Below the pieces are notes generated by a model, which did not search any database, was not told the origin of the DNA, and saw only the letters and a list, made by a program, of their open reading frames with translations. The translations under genes were made by a program, and so were the position numbers. From NCBI GenBank assembly GCA_035347995.1, contig DAOPQD010000079.1:1-14366 (forward strand): a stretch of DNA of 14,366 nt. The letters run 5' to 3'. This DNA comes from JAAZNO01 sp012798275. Lineage in GTDB: Bacteria; Chloroflexota; Anaerolineae; B4-G1; SLSP01. Shown piece after piece: positions 1-4,886 of the stretch. Every line of letters begins with the position of its first letter. The stretch's first letter is position 1.

Positions 1-60
1 TTATCTTTTGACAGAACGATTGTCGTTCACTCGGATTATCTTTTGATTTGACACGCCCAT
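1..60. repeat. Short direct repeat pair and a 15-bp inverted repeat
   Basis: The 11-mer TTATCTTTTGA occurs at 1-11 and 36-46. Between them, GAACGA (14-19) and TCGTTC (23-28) form a perfect inverted repeat around TTG. TTGACA occurs at 8-13 and 48-53, but no convincing -10 box lies at the right distance on the plus strand. This could be part of a regulatory region whose gene is to the left of the window; nothing in the window identifies it. Confidence 0.4.
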
Positions 61-83
61 TCTATCTAGCACAAGGGCCTACT

Positions 84-146
84 AGGAACGTCTTACATTC
101 CTATAAGGAACGTCTTGCATTCCTACCAGGAACCTGAGTAGTTCCT
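84..146. repeat. Three 19-bp AGGAA-N9-TTCCT dyads at exact 22-bp spacing
   Basis: Units lie at 84-102, 106-124 and 128-146, each followed by a 3-nt gap. All begin AGGAAC and end with TTCCT preceded by A or G, so each is an imperfect inverted repeat. Units 1 and 2 differ at one position (AGGAACGTCTTACATTCCT against ...TTGCATTCCT). Unit 3 has a different centre but keeps both arms, and its arms pair one base further (AGGAAC/GTTCCT). Retention of the arms while the centre varies is what a dimeric regulator's operator array would show. A 22-bp period is about two helical turns, placing the sites on one DNA face. No gene starts beside it inside the window. Confidence 0.6.
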
Positions 147-160
147 GCTACGAATCTGAC

Positions 161-204
161 GCTACTCCCTCCGCACCCGGCATTGTCGCTGTAGAGGGAG
201 CAGC
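161..204 (-). other. Stem-loop downstream of the HU-like gene
   Basis: GCTACTCCCTC (161-171) and GAGGGAGCAGC (194-204) form an 11-bp stem with a 22-nt loop, 9 nt past the HU-like stop codon. The single non-Watson-Crick position is A-C on the plus strand but G-U in the minus transcript, so the fold favours the HU mRNA. No T-tract follows, so it is a 3' mRNA-end or stability hairpin rather than a classical intrinsic terminator. Confidence 0.4.
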
Positions 205-213
205 CTTTCTCGC

Positions 214-609
214 TCAGCTCACGGGATCCTCAGGATGCTCCGCATTCCACAATGCGACGAGCTCGTCACTGGTCTTGCCGAGGTTCTCGTGATGGATGAT
301 CTCACCCCGAAACTTGCCGGGGACATTGAGGCCATTCTTGAGGGCTATATCGGCCCGATGGCCTATTCCCAGCTCGCCGGCGAGATCAATGGTGGGCGTG
401 TAGGTGCCCAATCCTTCCAGTTTCACCGGCTGCCCTTGCAGCGTGAAGAACAGCACGGCATCGCGCAGTTCCAACAGGACCTGGCGCACGCCGCTCTCGT
501 TAAGCCCCGTGCCCCGCGCAATGAAGGCCACGAGGTCTCCCATCTCGACCCGTTTGCCCAGTTTGATTTTGGGTGCGTAGGCGTTGACCGCCTTGATGCG
601 ACTTGCCAT
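214..609 (-). CDS. HU-family-like DNA-binding protein
   Basis: A 131-residue protein resembling the HU/IHF-like DNA-binding proteins of the Bacteroidetes type: small, basic, probably a dimeric nucleoid or DNA-bending protein. Residues about 20-60 (VEMGDLVAFIARGTGLNESG, then a helix ending in LQGQPVKL) match the HU helical dimerisation part. LEGLGTYTP (65-72) matches the conserved V-L-GLGTF-P strand turn. The C-terminal part (LNVPGKFRGEIIHHENLGK) matches the family's tail after the DNA-binding arm. A longer frame begins 9 codons upstream, but GGAGG sits 6 nt before the chosen ATG and decides the start. The gene is monocistronic here, and its leader begins 15 nt from a copy of the dispersed repeat at 625. 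The specific target is unknown. Confidence 0.75.
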   Translation of the reverse strand: MASRIKAVNAYAPKIKLGKRVEMGDLVAFIARGTGLNESGVRQVLLELRDAVLFFTLQGQPVKLEGLGTYTPTIDLAGELGIGHRADIALKNGLNVPGKFRGEIIHHENLGKTSDELVALWNAEHPEDPVS

Positions 610-624
610 GGAATGCCTCCTCGG

Positions 625-808
625 AAAATGGCTCACAGATGCACACGGATTTCACGGATCAGAGCAGAAATTCTTTACCCCCGGGGCTGCTACATCCTCA
701 AACAACGCGCTCCAGCGCGGTTGGCTCGTGTCAGGCTGGGGATGGAATCCCCAGCCAAACTGGCGAGCCGTCGCAGCCTCTCCTCACCCTCACCCTTCAC
801 AACTCACG
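625..808 (-). repeat. Diverged copy of the 191-bp dispersed repeat (copy C)
   Basis: The segment runs AAAATGGCTCACAGATGCAC, then ATTTCACGGATCAGA, GGGGCTGCTACATCCTCAAA, CAGCGCGGTTGGCTCGTGTC and, further on, GCGAGCCGTCGCAG and ACAACTCAC. This parallels the well-preserved copies at 4379 and 14125 in order and orientation, with many substitutions. A perfect 10-bp hairpin (GGCTGGGGAT-GGA-ATCCCCAGCC, 734-756) is inserted where the other copies have CGAACC. The edge at 625 lies 15 nt upstream of the HU-like start codon. Open frames crossing this segment on the plus strand have no supporting features. Confidence 0.65.
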
Positions 809-886
809 AATTCTCTGCGCCATCATACCGCTATCCTGGGGCAGCACAAGGAAATCTGTCTCGCCTGCTGCGATCGGTTCAGGCAT
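797..886 (-). pseudogene. Possible 5' remnant of a PAS/sensor histidine kinase gene
   Basis: A 29-codon frame starts at the ATG at 886 and ends at 797. Its product contains LVLPQDSGMMAQRIREL followed by a stop. Many multidomain sensor kinases begin with a short lead followed by a G-E-M-A-x-R-I-R-x-x-D-W segment, and the last dozen residues here resemble that lead. Right after RIREL the frame runs into dispersed-repeat sequence (the GAGTTGTG stretch), as expected if the gene's body was lost and the repeat replaced it. GAGG directly abuts the ATG, too close for a good ribosome site. The match is short and judged by eye; chance is a real alternative. Confidence 0.25.
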
Positions 887-950
887 CCTCACTGCTGCAG
901 CAGGGCAGATCGTCGGATCAGGATAGAATTCACTCCGGCGGGGGCTGAGA

Positions 951-966
951 GCAAACTGAAGTTTGC
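951..966. repeat. Small perfect palindrome
   Basis: GCAAACT-GA-AGTTTGC is a perfect 7-bp inverted repeat. A related but imperfect motif, GCGAACTTCAGGTTGC, lies at 4869-4884, just beyond the nucleoside hydrolase stop, so this CTGAAGTT-centred palindrome may be a short dispersed element. No function can be assigned. Confidence 0.4.
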
Positions 967-1021
967 GTTACATTTGCGAGTGATTTTGAGATTCGCCGAT
1001 TTTCTGAGGCGAACGGAAGGT

Positions 1022-1049
1022 TTGACAGGCCCATGCCTGGTTATATAAT
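1022..1049 (+). promoter_or_regulatory. Sigma70-type promoter with a palindrome in the spacer
   Basis: TTGACA (1022-1027) and TATAAT (1044-1049) are both perfect consensus hexamers with a 16-nt spacer. This is the only such pair I find in the window. Transcription should start near 1056. The inverted repeat CAGGC-CCAT-GCCTG (1026-1039) overlaps the -35 edge and spacer and could be a repressor site. The promoter faces the MgtE-N/NRAMP genes, with an intrinsic terminator (1235-1268) in between. A leaderless-type ATG at 1060 opens a 12-codon frame ending at 1098, with no other support. Confidence 0.75.
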
Positions 1050-1114
1050 GGTTTTTGTCATGAGCCTATCGGTGTGGAGTATTACCAGGGCTGATTGAGA
1101 GCGAGCTGGTTGAG

Positions 1115-1207
1115 ATGTTTGAAAACGAAATCCAAAATACGGCAGAGGAACCAGCAGAGCCGCCAAGTAAGAGGCGGCCTCCACGGTTTTTCAGCAGGAC
1201 AGACTGA
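1115..1207 (+). CDS. Candidate 30-aa leader peptide (acidic-proline-basic)
   Basis: The frame encodes a 30-residue peptide starting MFENEIQNTA and continuing EEPAEPPSKRRPPRFFSR. It lies between the strong promoter (1022-1049) and the intrinsic terminator (1235-1268), upstream of the MgtE-N/NRAMP genes. An acidic/proline run followed by an arginine-rich stretch is the composition of the enterobacterial mgtA leader peptide MgtL (EPDP...PRRR), where translation of the acidic/proline run is unstable in low Mg2+. Codons 11-17 (EEPAEPP, 1145-1165) overlap the GCCGCC arm at 1159-1164, so ribosome position could decide which RNA hairpin forms. Weak points: no good Shine-Dalgarno precedes the ATG. The frame stays open upstream to 1064, so a non-ATG start or coupling to the 12-codon frame ending at 1098 is possible. 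Its KRRPPRFF also resembles the KKRLPRFF end of the next gene, so a decayed gene tail is an alternative. Confidence 0.4.
   Translation: MFENEIQNTAEEPAEPPSKRRPPRFFSRTD
1159..1180 (+). promoter_or_regulatory. Candidate anti-antiterminator / antiterminator segment
   Basis: GCCGCC (1159-1164) can pair with GGCGGC (1173-1178) across an 8-nt loop. The overlapping GCGGCCT (1174-1180) is perfectly complementary to AGGCCGC (1240-1246) in the left arm of the downstream terminator. The two pairings exclude each other, and the second would break the terminator, so the segment has the layout of an attenuator switch. Seen directly in the sequence; the regulatory use is inferred. Confidence 0.45.
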
Positions 1208-1234
1208 CCTTTCCTCTCATCCTCCCCAGGGATG

Positions 1235-1268
1235 AATAAAGGCCGCAGTCTGTTCTGCGGCCTTTATT
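1235..1268 (+). terminator. Intrinsic terminator between leader and MgtE-N gene
   Basis: AATAAAGGCCGCAG (1235-1248) and CTGCGGCCTTTATT (1255-1268) form a perfect 14-bp stem with a 6-nt loop (TCTGTT). A GC-rich upper stem with an A-tract before and T-rich side after is typical of a rho-independent terminator, and the symmetry could make it work both ways. It lies about 180 nt downstream of the predicted transcription start and 129 nt upstream of the next gene, which has no evident promoter of its own. This fits an attenuator; the plain terminator of a small gene is the alternative. Confidence 0.8.
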
Positions 1269-1278
1269 GTTAGACCAG

Positions 1279-1367
1279 GCAGGCCGACGCCGCGACTCCT
1301 ATCCGGCCTGCGTCAATGACGGCCTTAACGCGAGGGCGTGCCTGCCAGAGCGCCTCGCGCGTTGACG
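1279..1367 (+). promoter_or_regulatory. Structured 5' leader of the MgtE-N/NRAMP operon
   Basis: Two stems lie between the terminator and the start codon at 1398. GCAGGCCG (1279-1286) pairs perfectly with CGGCCTGC (1304-1311). CGTCAA (1311-1316) pairs with TTGACG (1362-1367), enclosing CGCGAGG (1329-1335) paired with CCTCGCG (1353-1359). I could not match this to the M-box or yybP-ykoY riboswitch consensus by eye. Whether it is a metal sensor or ordinary GC-rich structure is open. Confidence 0.35.
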
Positions 1368-1397
1368 GTTTTATGCCACATCAAGGGGAGGTATCCT

Positions 1398-2657
1398 ATG
1401 TTGTATCTCAGCCAATTGCAGGGAAAGCAGGTCTGGGACGCCTGGAGCGAGCCGCTAGGCAAGTTCCAGGACGTGCTGGTCGGCAATGTGGACCAACCAT
1501 TTCCGCCGGTGCGCGCCATCGCGATGGAAACGCCTGACGGCGCCGAGCGCTTGATCCCCGCTTCACAGCTCAGCGGGCTATTCCCCAGTATTCTCCTCAA
1601 AGTGCCGGGCGAGGAAGTGCGGCCCTACACCCCCAAAGGCGACGAGCTGCGGCTTGTGGATCGGGTGTTGGATCGGCAAATCGTGGACATTGACGGGCGA
1701 CGGGTGGTGCGCGTCAACGACGTGCAGCTGGCCCGCCTGCGGGACCAGTTCTGCATCACCGGCGTGGATGTGGGAGGGCAGGGCCTGTTGCGCCGTCTGG
1801 GATTGGAGCCCGTGGCGCAGGCCGTGGCTACGCGGCTCAAGCGTCGTCTGCCGGCCCAGGTGATTCCCTGGGAAGATGTGGCGCCGGTGCAGGACACCGA
1901 TCCGCTGCGCCTGCGGATTTCCCGCGACAAGATCAGCCAGCTGCCCCCGGCTGACATCGCCGCCATCCTCAATGACCTTGATCGGCGCACGGGCGAGGCT
2001 TTGGCGCGAGGCCTGGATAATGAGACGCTGGCCGACATGCTGGAGGAAAGCCCTGCCGACGTGCAGGTGAACATCCTCTCGCAACTGCCGCCGGAGCGCG
2101 CCGCCGATGTGTTGGAAGAAATGGAGCCGGATGAGGCAGCAGACCTGTTGGCGGACCTCCCGACGCAGACGACCGAGCACTTGCTGGATTTGATGGAAGA
2201 TGAGGACGCCGAGGACGTGCGCGCGTTGCTCGCGTATCCAGAGGACACTGCCGGCGGCATCATGACCACAGAATTCGCGTATGTGCCGTCTGGTCTGACC
2301 GTCCGCGAGGCTCTGGAATATCTGCGCAATTCCGAAGACGCCGGCGACGATGAGGTGATGTATTACGTCTACGTGCTCGACAGCGCGGACGTGCTGCAGG
2401 GCGTGATCAGCCTGCGGGACCTGGTCATGGCCCCTCCCGATAAGCCTGTCGAGGAGTTGATCGAAGCCGACCCGGTGGTGGTGTATCCGCTCACTTCGCA
2501 GAACGAGGCGGCCTATCTCATCGCCAAGTACAATCTGCTGGCGATTCCCGTGGTTGAAGAGGAGAACGGGGTGATGTTGGGGATCGTCACGGTGGACGAT
2601 GCGTTGGATGCGGTGTTGCCGACGGCCTGGAAGAAGCGGCTGCCACGGTTCTTCTGA
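1398..2657 (+). CDS. Soluble MgtE-type Mg2+ sensor: PRC-like + MgtE-N + two CBS domains
   Basis: A 419-residue cytoplasmic protein. Residues 1-60 and about 87-160 resemble PRC-barrel-type segments (LVDRVLDRQIVDIDGRRVVR). Residues about 175-275 form the acidic MgtE N-terminal superhelix (LPPADIAAILNDLD, then LPPERAADVLEEMEPDEAAD). Residues about 280-345 and 350-408 are two CBS domains, the first opening with the MgtE-like YPEDTAGGIMTTEF. In MgtE channels this module binds Mg2+ and closes the pore; here the protein ends at KKRLPRFF where MgtE would continue into its membrane helices. It lies 21 bp upstream of an NRAMP gene, so it probably senses Mg2+ (or another divalent ion) for that transporter. 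AAGGGGAGG 6 nt before the ATG supports the start; an upstream in-frame start at 1338 lacks such a site. Confidence is high for the domains, moderate for the role. Confidence 0.85.
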   Translation: MLYLSQLQGKQVWDAWSEPLGKFQDVLVGNVDQPFPPVRAIAMETPDGAERLIPASQLSGLFPSILLKVPGEEVRPYTPKGDELRLVDRVLDRQIVDIDGRRVVRVNDVQLARLRDQFCITGVDVGGQGLLRRLGLEPVAQAVATRLKRRLPAQVIPWEDVAPVQDTDPLRLRISRDKISQLPPADIAAILNDLDRRTGEALARGLDNETLADMLEESPADVQVNILSQLPPERAADVLEEMEPDEAADLLADLPTQTTEHLLDLMEDEDAEDVRALLAYPEDTAGGIMTTEFAYVPSGLTVREALEYLRNSEDAGDDEVMYYVYVLDSADVLQGVISLRDLVMAPPDKPVEELIEADPVVVYPLTSQNEAAYLIAKYNLLAIPVVEEENGVMLGIVTVDDALDAVLPTAWKKRLPRFF

Positions 2658-2678
2658 TTCACGCGGGGAGAGACGACC

Positions 2679-3944
2679 ATGAAACGAGTCCAGGCAGGTC
2701 TGAAGCTGGTTTTCGCCCGGTTGGGCATGTATCTGGCGATCCTCGGCCCGGGGCTGATCACTGCCAGCGCCGACAACGACGCCCCCGGCATTGCCACGTA
2801 TTCGATGGCCGGTTCAACGTATGGCTATCGTTTCCTCTGGCTGCTGTTAGTCATCACCGTGGGCGAGGTGGTGGTGCAGGAGACGGCGGGGCGCATGGGC
2901 GCGGTGACCGGCAAGGGGACCGCCGACCTGATCCGCGAGCGCTTTGGCGTGAAGATCACGGCCTTCGCCATGTTCTGCCTCTTGCTGGCGAATCTGGGCA
3001 CGACGGTAGCGGAGTTTGCGGGCGTGGCTGCCGCGACGGAGCTTTTCGGCCTCAGCCGTTACATTACCGTTCCCCTCGCTGCGGCGCTGGTGGGATTTGT
3101 GGTGTTGCGGGGGAGCTACGAGCACGTGGAAAAGGTGTTGCTCGTGCTCTGTCTTTCCGCGTTGAGCTACGTCATCTCGGCCTTCATGATCAAACCGCCG
3201 TGGGGCGAAGTCCTGCGCCAGGCCGTCGTCCCTTCCATCCAATTTGACACCAACTTCATCCTCGCCGTGTTGGCAACCATCGGGACGACGATCACGCCGT
3301 GGGGGATCATCTACATGCAGGCCTCCGTCGCCGATAAGGGCGTGGACCTCCAAAAGTATCGCCTGACCCGCATGGATGTGACGGTCGGCGCGGTATGGGG
3401 CAACGTCGTCTCGGCTTTCATCATCATCTGCACGGCGGCGACGCTGTACGTGGTGGGGATTTCTGTGGAGACGGCGGAGCAGGCCGCGATGGCGTTGGAG
3501 CCACTGGCGGGCGTGGGCGCGCGGTATCTGTTCGCGATTGGCTTGCTGGGCGCGTCGCTGCTCGCGGCGTCGGTGCTGCCGCTGTCCACGAGCTACGCCG
3601 TGTGTGAGGCGTTTGGGTGGGAGCGCGGGCTGAATCAACGTCCCCGCGACGCGGCCGTCTTTTATGGCCTCTACATCGGCATTATCGTCCTCAGCGTGTT
3701 GACGGTGCTCATTCCGGGTATTCCGCTTTTTCCGCTGATGTGGCTCTCGCAGTCCATGAACGCGATTCTGCTGCCCGTGCTGCTGGTGCTGGTGATCAAG
3801 CTCGTCAACGACCGGCGGATCATGGGGGAGTGGGTGAATTCGCGGTTCCAGAACATCTTCTCCTGGGCGTTGGCGATCATCATCCTCTTGATCACGGTGG
3901 TGCTGTTCATCTCGCCGCTGTTGGGGATGCAGGCGCCGGGGTAA
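2679..3944 (+). CDS. NRAMP-family divalent metal transporter with variant metal site
   Basis: A 421-residue polytopic membrane protein with about 11 hydrophobic segments and the NRAMP fold. GPGLITASADNDAPGIAT (23-40) aligns without gaps to the canonical helix-1 segment containing DPGN: the aspartate is kept (D34), but P, G and N become A, P and G. In helix 6, GTTITPWG (202-209) replaces the usual GAxxMPH, so the methionine ligand of transition metals is threonine (T206) and the histidine is tryptophan (W208). Loss of that soft ligand is reported for NRAMP-related Mg2+ transporters, which fits the MgtE-type sensor encoded 21 bp upstream. Mg2+ transport is therefore the favoured inference, with Mn2+ or other metals possible. 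GGGGAG lies 8 nt before the ATG. The gene converges on the DUF1893 gene, with 30 bp between stop codons. Confidence 0.85.
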   Translation: MKRVQAGLKLVFARLGMYLAILGPGLITASADNDAPGIATYSMAGSTYGYRFLWLLLVITVGEVVVQETAGRMGAVTGKGTADLIRERFGVKITAFAMFCLLLANLGTTVAEFAGVAAATELFGLSRYITVPLAAALVGFVVLRGSYEHVEKVLLVLCLSALSYVISAFMIKPPWGEVLRQAVVPSIQFDTNFILAVLATIGTTITPWGIIYMQASVADKGVDLQKYRLTRMDVTVGAVWGNVVSAFIIICTAATLYVVGISVETAEQAAMALEPLAGVGARYLFAIGLLGASLLAASVLPLSTSYAVCEAFGWERGLNQRPRDAAVFYGLYIGIIVLSVLTVLIPGIPLFPLMWLSQSMNAILLPVLLVLVIKLVNDRRIMGEWVNSRFQNIFSWALAIIILLITVVLFISPLLGMQAPG

Positions 3945-3961
3945 GGGGACGCCGGTGCCTG
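3930..3961 (+). other. Hairpin over the NRAMP stop codon
   Basis: CAGGCGCCGG (3930-3939) and CCGGTGCCTG (3952-3961) form a 10-bp stem with a 12-nt loop that contains the TAA stop. The one non-standard pair is G-U in the plus transcript and a mismatch in the minus one, so it suits the NRAMP mRNA. No T-tract follows. It may protect the 3' end or help termination between the converging genes. Confidence 0.4.
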
Positions 3962-3974
3962 AAACGGCCTTGGG

Positions 3975-4361
3975 CTAGGGTGAAGGAGCGGCTTCCCGCC
4001 GGGCGCGTTCGAGGATGAGAGCATGCGCCCGCTCCAGATCGAGCTCGTCGCCCAACAGGGCTTCCGTCTGGCAGGCGATGCGGGGGACGAGACGGTCGTA
4101 GTCGAAGGCCACGTGGAAATGGCGCAGCGCGTCCGCCCCCAGCTCGCTGAGGATGTCGGCGTGCACGCGGCGGACGCCGAGTCGCACGATCAGCAAGGCG
4201 GCGGCCCGCCCCACGATCTTGTCATGGACGCTCAGCGCGCCCGGATCGTAGGGGTGCGCCGCCAGAAATTGTTCCAAATCCAACAGCGGATGGAGCCATT
4301 TCCCGTCGCTGTAAAAGATGAGCGTTTCCCCCTGATAGACTTCCAGCGCGTGCTCGCGCAT
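3975..4361 (-). CDS. DUF1893-family protein (deaminase-like fold)
   Basis: A 128-residue protein of the DUF1893 family, typified by Thermotoga TM1506, which has a cytidine-deaminase-like fold and no settled function. LEVYQGETLIFYSDGKWLHP (6-25) matches the family's opening strands, and VHDKIVGRAAALLIVRLGV (45-63) matches the signature region (DKxVGxAAAxLL). HADILSELGADAL (67-79) matches the later LSE segment. The family's usual Cys-Pro-x-Glu end is not evident; the equivalent stretch reads IACQTEALLGDELD, so any catalytic role is uncertain. GGAGG precedes the ATG by 9 nt; a start 12 codons upstream would begin inside the dispersed repeat and is less likely. It is separated by 525 bp of repeats from the nucleoside hydrolase and probably has its own promoter. 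Confidence 0.75.
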   Translation of the reverse strand: MREHALEVYQGETLIFYSDGKWLHPLLDLEQFLAAHPYDPGALSVHDKIVGRAAALLIVRLGVRRVHADILSELGADALRHFHVAFDYDRLVPRIACQTEALLGDELDLERAHALILERARREAAPSP

Positions 4362-4378
4362 GGGATGTTCCTCCTTCA

Positions 4379-4569
4379 AAAATGGCCCCGAATGCACACG
4401 AATTTCACGAATCAGATGAGAAATTCCTGGCCCCCGGGGCTGCTACGTCCTCAAACACCGCGCTTCAGCGCGGTGGGCTCGTGTCGAACCGGTGAGCCGT
4501 CGCCGTCGCTGCTCACGACTCACATTTTCATCCTTGGATGATGTGTGCCAGCACATGGCGTCTCCCTCG
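4379..4569 (-). repeat. 191-bp dispersed repeat, copy A unit 1
   Basis: The unit begins AAAATGGCCCCGAATG and is followed directly by a second unit start at 4570, giving a 191-bp period. By eye it differs from unit 14125-14315 at about 8 of 191 positions, in the same orientation relative to the downstream minus-strand gene. It contains a perfect 9-bp hairpin (CACCGCGCT-TC-AGCGCGGTG, 4456-4475) and a GTGAGC...GCTCAC stem (4492-4516). Its edge lies 17 nt upstream of the DUF1893 start codon. A 38-codon frame with a GAGGGAG site at 4556 (-) is destroyed in the other copy, so the repeat is probably not coding. Confidence 0.85.
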
Positions 4570-4610
4570 AAAATGGCCCCGAATGAACCCGAATTTCACG
4601 AATCAGATTT
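4570..4610 (-). repeat. Copy A unit 2, 5' part (interrupted)
   Basis: AAAATGGCCCCGAATGAACC then TTTCACGAATCAGATTT repeats the start of unit 1. It shares GAATGAAC, rather than GAATGCAC, with the second unit at 14316, so the dimer is older than its dispersal. Homology stops at 4610, where two palindromes begin. A degenerate tail of the unit seems to resume at 4783. Confidence 0.75.
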
Positions 4611-4612
4611 GT

Positions 4613-4651
4613 GGGGTTTTGCAGGCGGGCTACGCCCGCCTGCAAAACCCC
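4613..4651. repeat. Perfect 18-bp palindrome with 3-nt loop
   Basis: GGGGTTTTGCAGGCGGGC (4613-4630), TAC, then its exact reverse complement (4634-4651). TTATTTTTT follows, so in the plus direction it has the form of a strong intrinsic terminator, although no gene reads into it from the left. It interrupts the second repeat unit and looks like a REP/MITE-type insertion. Confidence 0.75.
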
Positions 4652-4663
4652 CTTATTTTTTCT

Positions 4664-4699
4664 CCCCTCCCCAACGGCGCAGGCGCCGTTGGGGAGGGG
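4664..4699. repeat. Perfect 17-bp palindrome with 2-nt loop
   Basis: CCCCTCCCCAACGGCGC (4664-4680), AG, then its exact reverse complement (4683-4699), flanked by TCT on the left and GGGGGCAGGGGGTGGGGC on the right. It lies 12 nt from the previous palindrome. Similar CCTCCCC-AACGGCG palindromes are, to my knowledge, common dispersed elements in Chloroflexota genomes; that match was not searched. Confidence 0.7.
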
Positions 4700-4782
4700 G
4701 CAGGGGGTGGGGCAAAAGCTACAGCTCACAAAGGTTCATCCATCGCCGTCGAGCTACCTGACGCCAGGCCGAACAATTACCG

Positions 4783-4817
4783 CACATTTTCTTTGGATGG
4801 CGTCCTCCTCCAAAAAT
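4783..4817 (-). repeat. Degenerate tail of the interrupted repeat unit
   Basis: CACATTTTCTTTGGATGGCG then TCCTCCTCCAAAAATAG parallels the unit's end (ACATTTTCATCCTTGGATGA ... TGGCGTCTCCCTCGAAAATG) with an internal deletion. It suggests the second unit once continued here. Just beyond it, GCGATT-CTCGA-AATCGC (4834-4850) forms a small perfect hairpin. The rest of 4700-4886 shows nothing else I can name. Confidence 0.4.
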
Positions 4818-4886
4818 AGCGAATCTGCGAATAGCGATTCTCGAAATCGCTTGCATGGCAAAGGTGGCGCGAACTTCAGGTTGCTT

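Noticed and set aside
48..68. Plus-strand promoter at the window start (TTGACA at 48-53)
   Set aside because: No -10 box lies 15-19 nt downstream and no plus-strand gene follows.
84..146. CRISPR-like repeat array
   Set aside because: The repeats are separated by only 3 nt, so there are no spacers, and no cas genes are present.
235..1048. Plus-strand open frames across the HU-like gene and the repeat region
   Set aside because: They are antisense to the HU-like gene and cross repeat DNA; no family resemblance and no ribosome site.
1060..1098. A 12-codon leaderless ORF right after the promoter
   Set aside because: Position is suggestive, but the frame is too short and has no distinctive composition; mentioned only in connection with the leader peptide.
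1056..1397. Known Mg2+ (M-box) or Mn2+ (yybP-ykoY) riboswitch
   Set aside because: I could not find the conserved core motifs of either by eye. A covariance-model search would settle it.
4443..4556. A 38-codon minus-strand ORF inside repeat copy A with a GAGGGAG site
   Set aside because: The start codon is AGG instead of ATG in the otherwise nearly identical copy B, so coding is not conserved.
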